A DNA stretch of 7,630 nt from NCBI RefSeq assembly GCF_027066465.1, contig NZ_JAMONU010000152.1, forward strand, positions 1 through 7,630. The letters run 5' to 3'. The stretch comes from Thermococcus sp. (lineage in GTDB: Archaea > Methanobacteriota_B > Thermococci > Thermococcales > Thermococcaceae). The notes beneath the pieces were generated by a model that made no database searches, was not told where the DNA came from, and worked only from the letters and a program-made list of their open reading frames with translations. Positions 5,808-7,630 of this stretch are shown one piece after another. Position 1 is the stretch's first letter. Each line of letters opens with the position of its first letter. A program made the translations under genes and the position numbers.

Positions 5808-6866
5808 TCAGGAGAGGCCGTAGAACCTCTTCAGAAAGTCCTTGGCCTTGTCGTTCCAGTCAGGGTAGTAGTTGGGATAGATTGCCTTTCCAATGACCCA
5901 GATTCCCACCGCCAAGCGCGGGCTCCAGCGGAGGAAGGAGTCCTTACCCATGTCCGCCCTGAGGATTATCACGTTGCCCTCTCTGACGGCCTTAATGCCC
6001 TTCCAGGCCTCGTCGCTGAGCATCTCCTCCTTTAGCTTTTCTACTTGGTCGTACGGGGTTACGGCGCTCGTGAGGAGGACTACGACGTCGGCGTCGCGGT
6101 AGCTCGCTATTATCTTCTCTGGGTCCATCGGGACCCTAACCGGTGTGTAGCCGCTGAAGGTAATGTTCACGAGGTAGTCCGCCCCAACGAGCCTGACGGC
6201 CTGAGCAAGGACGTCGTTGCCGTTGACGAGGTAGAGCTTGCCCATTATCGGCTGTATCATTACGACCTTTTTTCTCTCGTCGGCCGGAATCTTTGAGGCT
6301 ATGGCCTTAACCTCCTTCACCTGCTCGTTGAAGTAGTCGTCGAAGGCTTTGGCCTCTTTCTCCCTTCCGAAGAGTTCCCCGAGGAGCGAAACGGCTCTGG
6401 GTATGTCCTCGAGTCTGTCTTCCCTCAGAAGAACAACCGGAATTCCGTAGCTGGCGGAGCGGTTGAGGAGCTCGTCAACGTTGTAGAACTTCTTCAGGTC
6501 GAGGTCGATGATTAGGTCGGGCTTTAGAGCTAAAACCTTCTCCCAGTCGGTAATTCTCAGCATGGATCCGACGACGGTCTTGTTCTTCAGGCTTTCGCTC
6601 AGTAAAGCGTCGTACTGGGCCTCCTTTGGAATACCGACGACCTGGTCACTCGCGTTGAGGAGCTGGATTATTTCGAGGGCGGAAGTCGAGAGAACGACCG
6701 CCCGCTGAACCGGAACTTTGACAGTAACGTTCCTTCCCGAGAAGTCCTTCACGGTTACCTCCTTTGTCGTTGCCTTGCTTGAGGTTCCAGTTGAGTTTCC
6801 CACGCAACCGGCCGAAACGACCGCGAGAAGAAGAACGACCGACAGGATTAGACCGCCCCACTTCAT
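5808..6866 (-). CDS. ABC transporter substrate-binding lipoprotein, iron-chelate/corrinoid/heme type (Peripla_BP_2, BtuF/FhuD-like)
   Basis: This 352-residue protein would capture the substrate outside the cell and deliver it to the permease encoded two genes downstream. Residues 1-20 form a short hydrophobic signal, with lipobox SAGC and the lipidated Cys at 21, followed by a Ser/Thr/Asn-rich tether to about residue 34. The domain opens with VTVKDFSGRNVTV (37-49). It continues with the two Rossmann-like lobes joined by a long helix (about 155-192) that define the helical-backbone metal-receptor fold. It ends with the FLRWSPR signature (311-317). The ATG at 6866 is preferred to an in-frame GTG three codons earlier, because GAGGTG then sits 6 bases upstream and the signal peptide starts normally. 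The family cannot tell iron siderophore, heme and cobalamin apart. Gene length and domain are intact. Confidence 0.9.
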   Translation of the reverse strand: MKWGGLILSVVLLLAVVSAGCVGNSTGTSSKATTKEVTVKDFSGRNVTVKVPVQRAVVLSTSALEIIQLLNASDQVVGIPKEAQYDALLSESLKNKTVVGSMLRITDWEKVLALKPDLIIDLDLKKFYNVDELLNRSASYGIPVVLLREDRLEDIPRAVSLLGELFGREKEAKAFDDYFNEQVKEVKAIASKIPADERKKVVMIQPIMGKLYLVNGNDVLAQAVRLVGADYLVNITFSGYTPVRVPMDPEKIIASYRDADVVVLLTSAVTPYDQVEKLKEEMLSDEAWKGIKAVREGNVIILRADMGKDSFLRWSPRLAVGIWVIGKAIYPNYYPDWNDKAKDFLKRFYGLS

Positions 6867-6872
6867 TTCCAC

Positions 6873-6878
6873 CACCTC
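6873..6878 (-). promoter_or_regulatory. Shine-Dalgarno site GAGGTG for the binding lipoprotein
   Basis: GAGGTG lies 6 bases before the ATG at 6866 and overlaps the stop codon of the radical SAM gene. It favours this ATG over the GTG at 6875, which lies within the site itself. The tight junction suggests coupled translation of the two genes. Confidence 0.7.
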
Positions 6879-7630
6879 AAATCGGCTTTTGCCCTCCGAA
6901 GGTTCCGATTGGAAGGTTTAGCCCGAGTTCGCCGGCGAGCCTGAGGTATGAGCCCGGCTCGTACGGACAGGCCGGGTCTTCGGCGAGAGGGTTTAAGCTA
7001 TAGGCGTAGGCCCTCGCCCTGCTTCCCCCGCAGATTTCCCTGAACTCGCACTTTCCACAGCGCCCCTCGAACTCGGCCGAGCGGAGCTTTTTCATCAGCT
7101 CGCCCTCCCTGTAAATCTCGACCAAACTTTTCTCGCGGACGTTGCCGACGCTGAAGGGCAGGAAACCGCTCGGATAGACGTTGCCGTTGTAGCCAATGAA
7201 GACTATTCCCTTCCCGTCGCGCGTTCCCATCGTCTGTGCCCTCGCCTCGTTCCCCTCGCCGAGGAGCTCAACGAGCCGTTTCTTCAGCCTGAAGTAGAGT
7301 TTCCCAGGCCTAAGAACCTCGTCGGGGTCGAGTCCCTTCTCCTCAAGGGCTTTCCGCATTATAGCCACTCGCCGGAACATCGGACCCTCGGTGGTCCTTA
7401 CGAGGAGGTGCTTTGAAGCTTCATAGAGGAAGTGCGTGACGTCCTCCCACTCCTCCGGCCTTAGGTCGCTCTCGAAGTTGCCCCTTCCCGTCGGAACGAG
7501 GTAAAAGACCTCCCAGATTTCGACGCCGAGGTCTTTAAGCAGTTTCACCATCTCGGGCAGTCCTTCAACGGTCTCGCGCATCACAACCGTGTTCACCTGA
7601 ACGCTTAGGCCCCTCCCTAGGAACTCCTTA
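6877..7630 (-). CDS. Radical SAM/SPASM domain protein, AhbC/AhbD/NirJ-like (BA_1875-like), N-terminus cut by window edge
   Basis: The frame is open to the right edge of the window, so only the last 250 residues are visible; the CxxxCxxC motif of the SAM-binding [4Fe-4S] cluster would lie outside. The visible part begins with the end of the radical SAM barrel (SVQVNTVV, then the family-typical FYLVPTGRG). It then has a GNVYPSGFLPF segment with GNVREKSL, and a C-terminal cysteine set spaced C-x2-C-x5-C-x20-C around CGGSRARAYA (about 6967-7059). That pattern is typical of SPASM-type proteins related to the alternative heme enzymes AhbC/AhbD, heme d1 NirJ and the BA_1875 group, and would bind one auxiliary Fe-S cluster. 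Ser replaces the usual Cys of the VYPC segment, as I recall for the BA_1875 group. Its stop is 10 bases before the next gene's ATG, so it is very probably in the importer operon. A tetrapyrrole or peptide substrate is inference. The family call is firm; the reaction is unknown. Confidence 0.85.
   Translation of the reverse strand, partial: KEFLGRGLSVQVNTVVMRETVEGLPEMVKLLKDLGVEIWEVFYLVPTGRGNFESDLRPEEWEDVTHFLYEASKHLLVRTTEGPMFRRVAIMRKALEEKGLDPDEVLRPGKLYFRLKKRLVELLGEGNEARAQTMGTRDGKGIVFIGYNGNVYPSGFLPFSVGNVREKSLVEIYREGELMKKLRSAEFEGRCGKCEFREICGGSRARAYAYSLNPLAEDPACPYEPGSYLRLAGELGLNLPIGTFGGQKPI

Larger units (their letters stand above)
1..7630 (-). other. Single unidirectional operon-like gene cluster spanning the window
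   Basis: Nine consecutive genes share one strand. Junctions in transcription order are: 10-base gap, 21-base gap, 2-base gap, 4-base TTGA overlap, 14-base overlap, 4-base ATGA overlap, 11-base overlap, and direct TGAATG abutment. No gap could hold a normal archaeal TATA/BRE promoter, and no T-rich terminator is seen at any junction. Internal promoters within coding sequence cannot be excluded. The promoter should lie to the right of 7630 and the end to the left of 1. Confidence 0.75.

Noticed and set aside
5808..5810. TGA as a selenocysteine or programmed read-through codon between the two binding-protein genes
   Set aside because: Selenocysteine use is not known in Thermococcales, no SECIS-like structure was recognised, and the downstream gene has its own Shine-Dalgarno site and ATG.
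4980..6035. Plus-strand open frames at 4980-5432 and 5559-6035
   Set aside because: They are antisense to the two binding-protein genes, with composition mirroring those codons and no motifs.

Overview
The window looks like a chromosomal segment of a hyperthermophilic euryarchaeon of the order Thermococcales, most likely Thermococcus. This is inferred from moderately high GC, very tight gene packing, strong GGAGGTG-type Shine-Dalgarno sites just before starts, proteins rich in Lys, Glu and Arg, archaeal-style Cys-anchored lipoproteins, and the mix of families. No species was assigned and no database was searched.

All nine genes lie on the minus strand, so transcription runs from position 7630 down to 1. 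Neighbours overlap by 4 to 14 bases or are separated by at most 21 bases. The layout is that of one polycistronic operon whose promoter and terminator both lie outside the window. In transcription order the genes are: (1) the C-terminal part of a radical SAM/SPASM enzyme resembling the AhbC/AhbD/NirJ and BA_1875 groups (6877-7630, cut by the window edge); (2) a lipoprotein substrate-binding protein of the iron-chelate/corrinoid/heme type (5808-6866); (3) a second, paralogous binding protein with no signal peptide and no room for one (4917-5786); (4) a FecCD/BtuC-type permease (3976-4914); (5) a flavodoxin-fold protein with a TTG start (3356-3979); (6) a FecE/BtuD-type ABC ATPase (2599-3369); (7) a UbiD-family prenylated-FMN decarboxylase (1145-2602); (8) a UbiA-family membrane prenyltransferase (259-1155); (9) the N-terminal 86 residues of an NMT1/SsuA-like lipoprotein binding protein (1-258, cut by the window edge).

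Genes 2, 4 and 6 form an apparently complete ABC importer for a chelated metal or a metallo-tetrapyrrole. The radical SAM protein before it, and the leaderless binding protein and flavodoxin embedded in it, suggest that the imported compound is held, reduced or modified inside the cell; this is inference. The UbiD-UbiA pair is translationally coupled to the importer. Thermococcales are not known to make respiratory quinones, so the UbiA substrate is an open question. The UbiD protein may be the anhydromevalonate phosphate decarboxylase of the archaeal mevalonate pathway. No RNA gene, CRISPR array, insertion sequence or non-coding stretch above 21 bases was seen.
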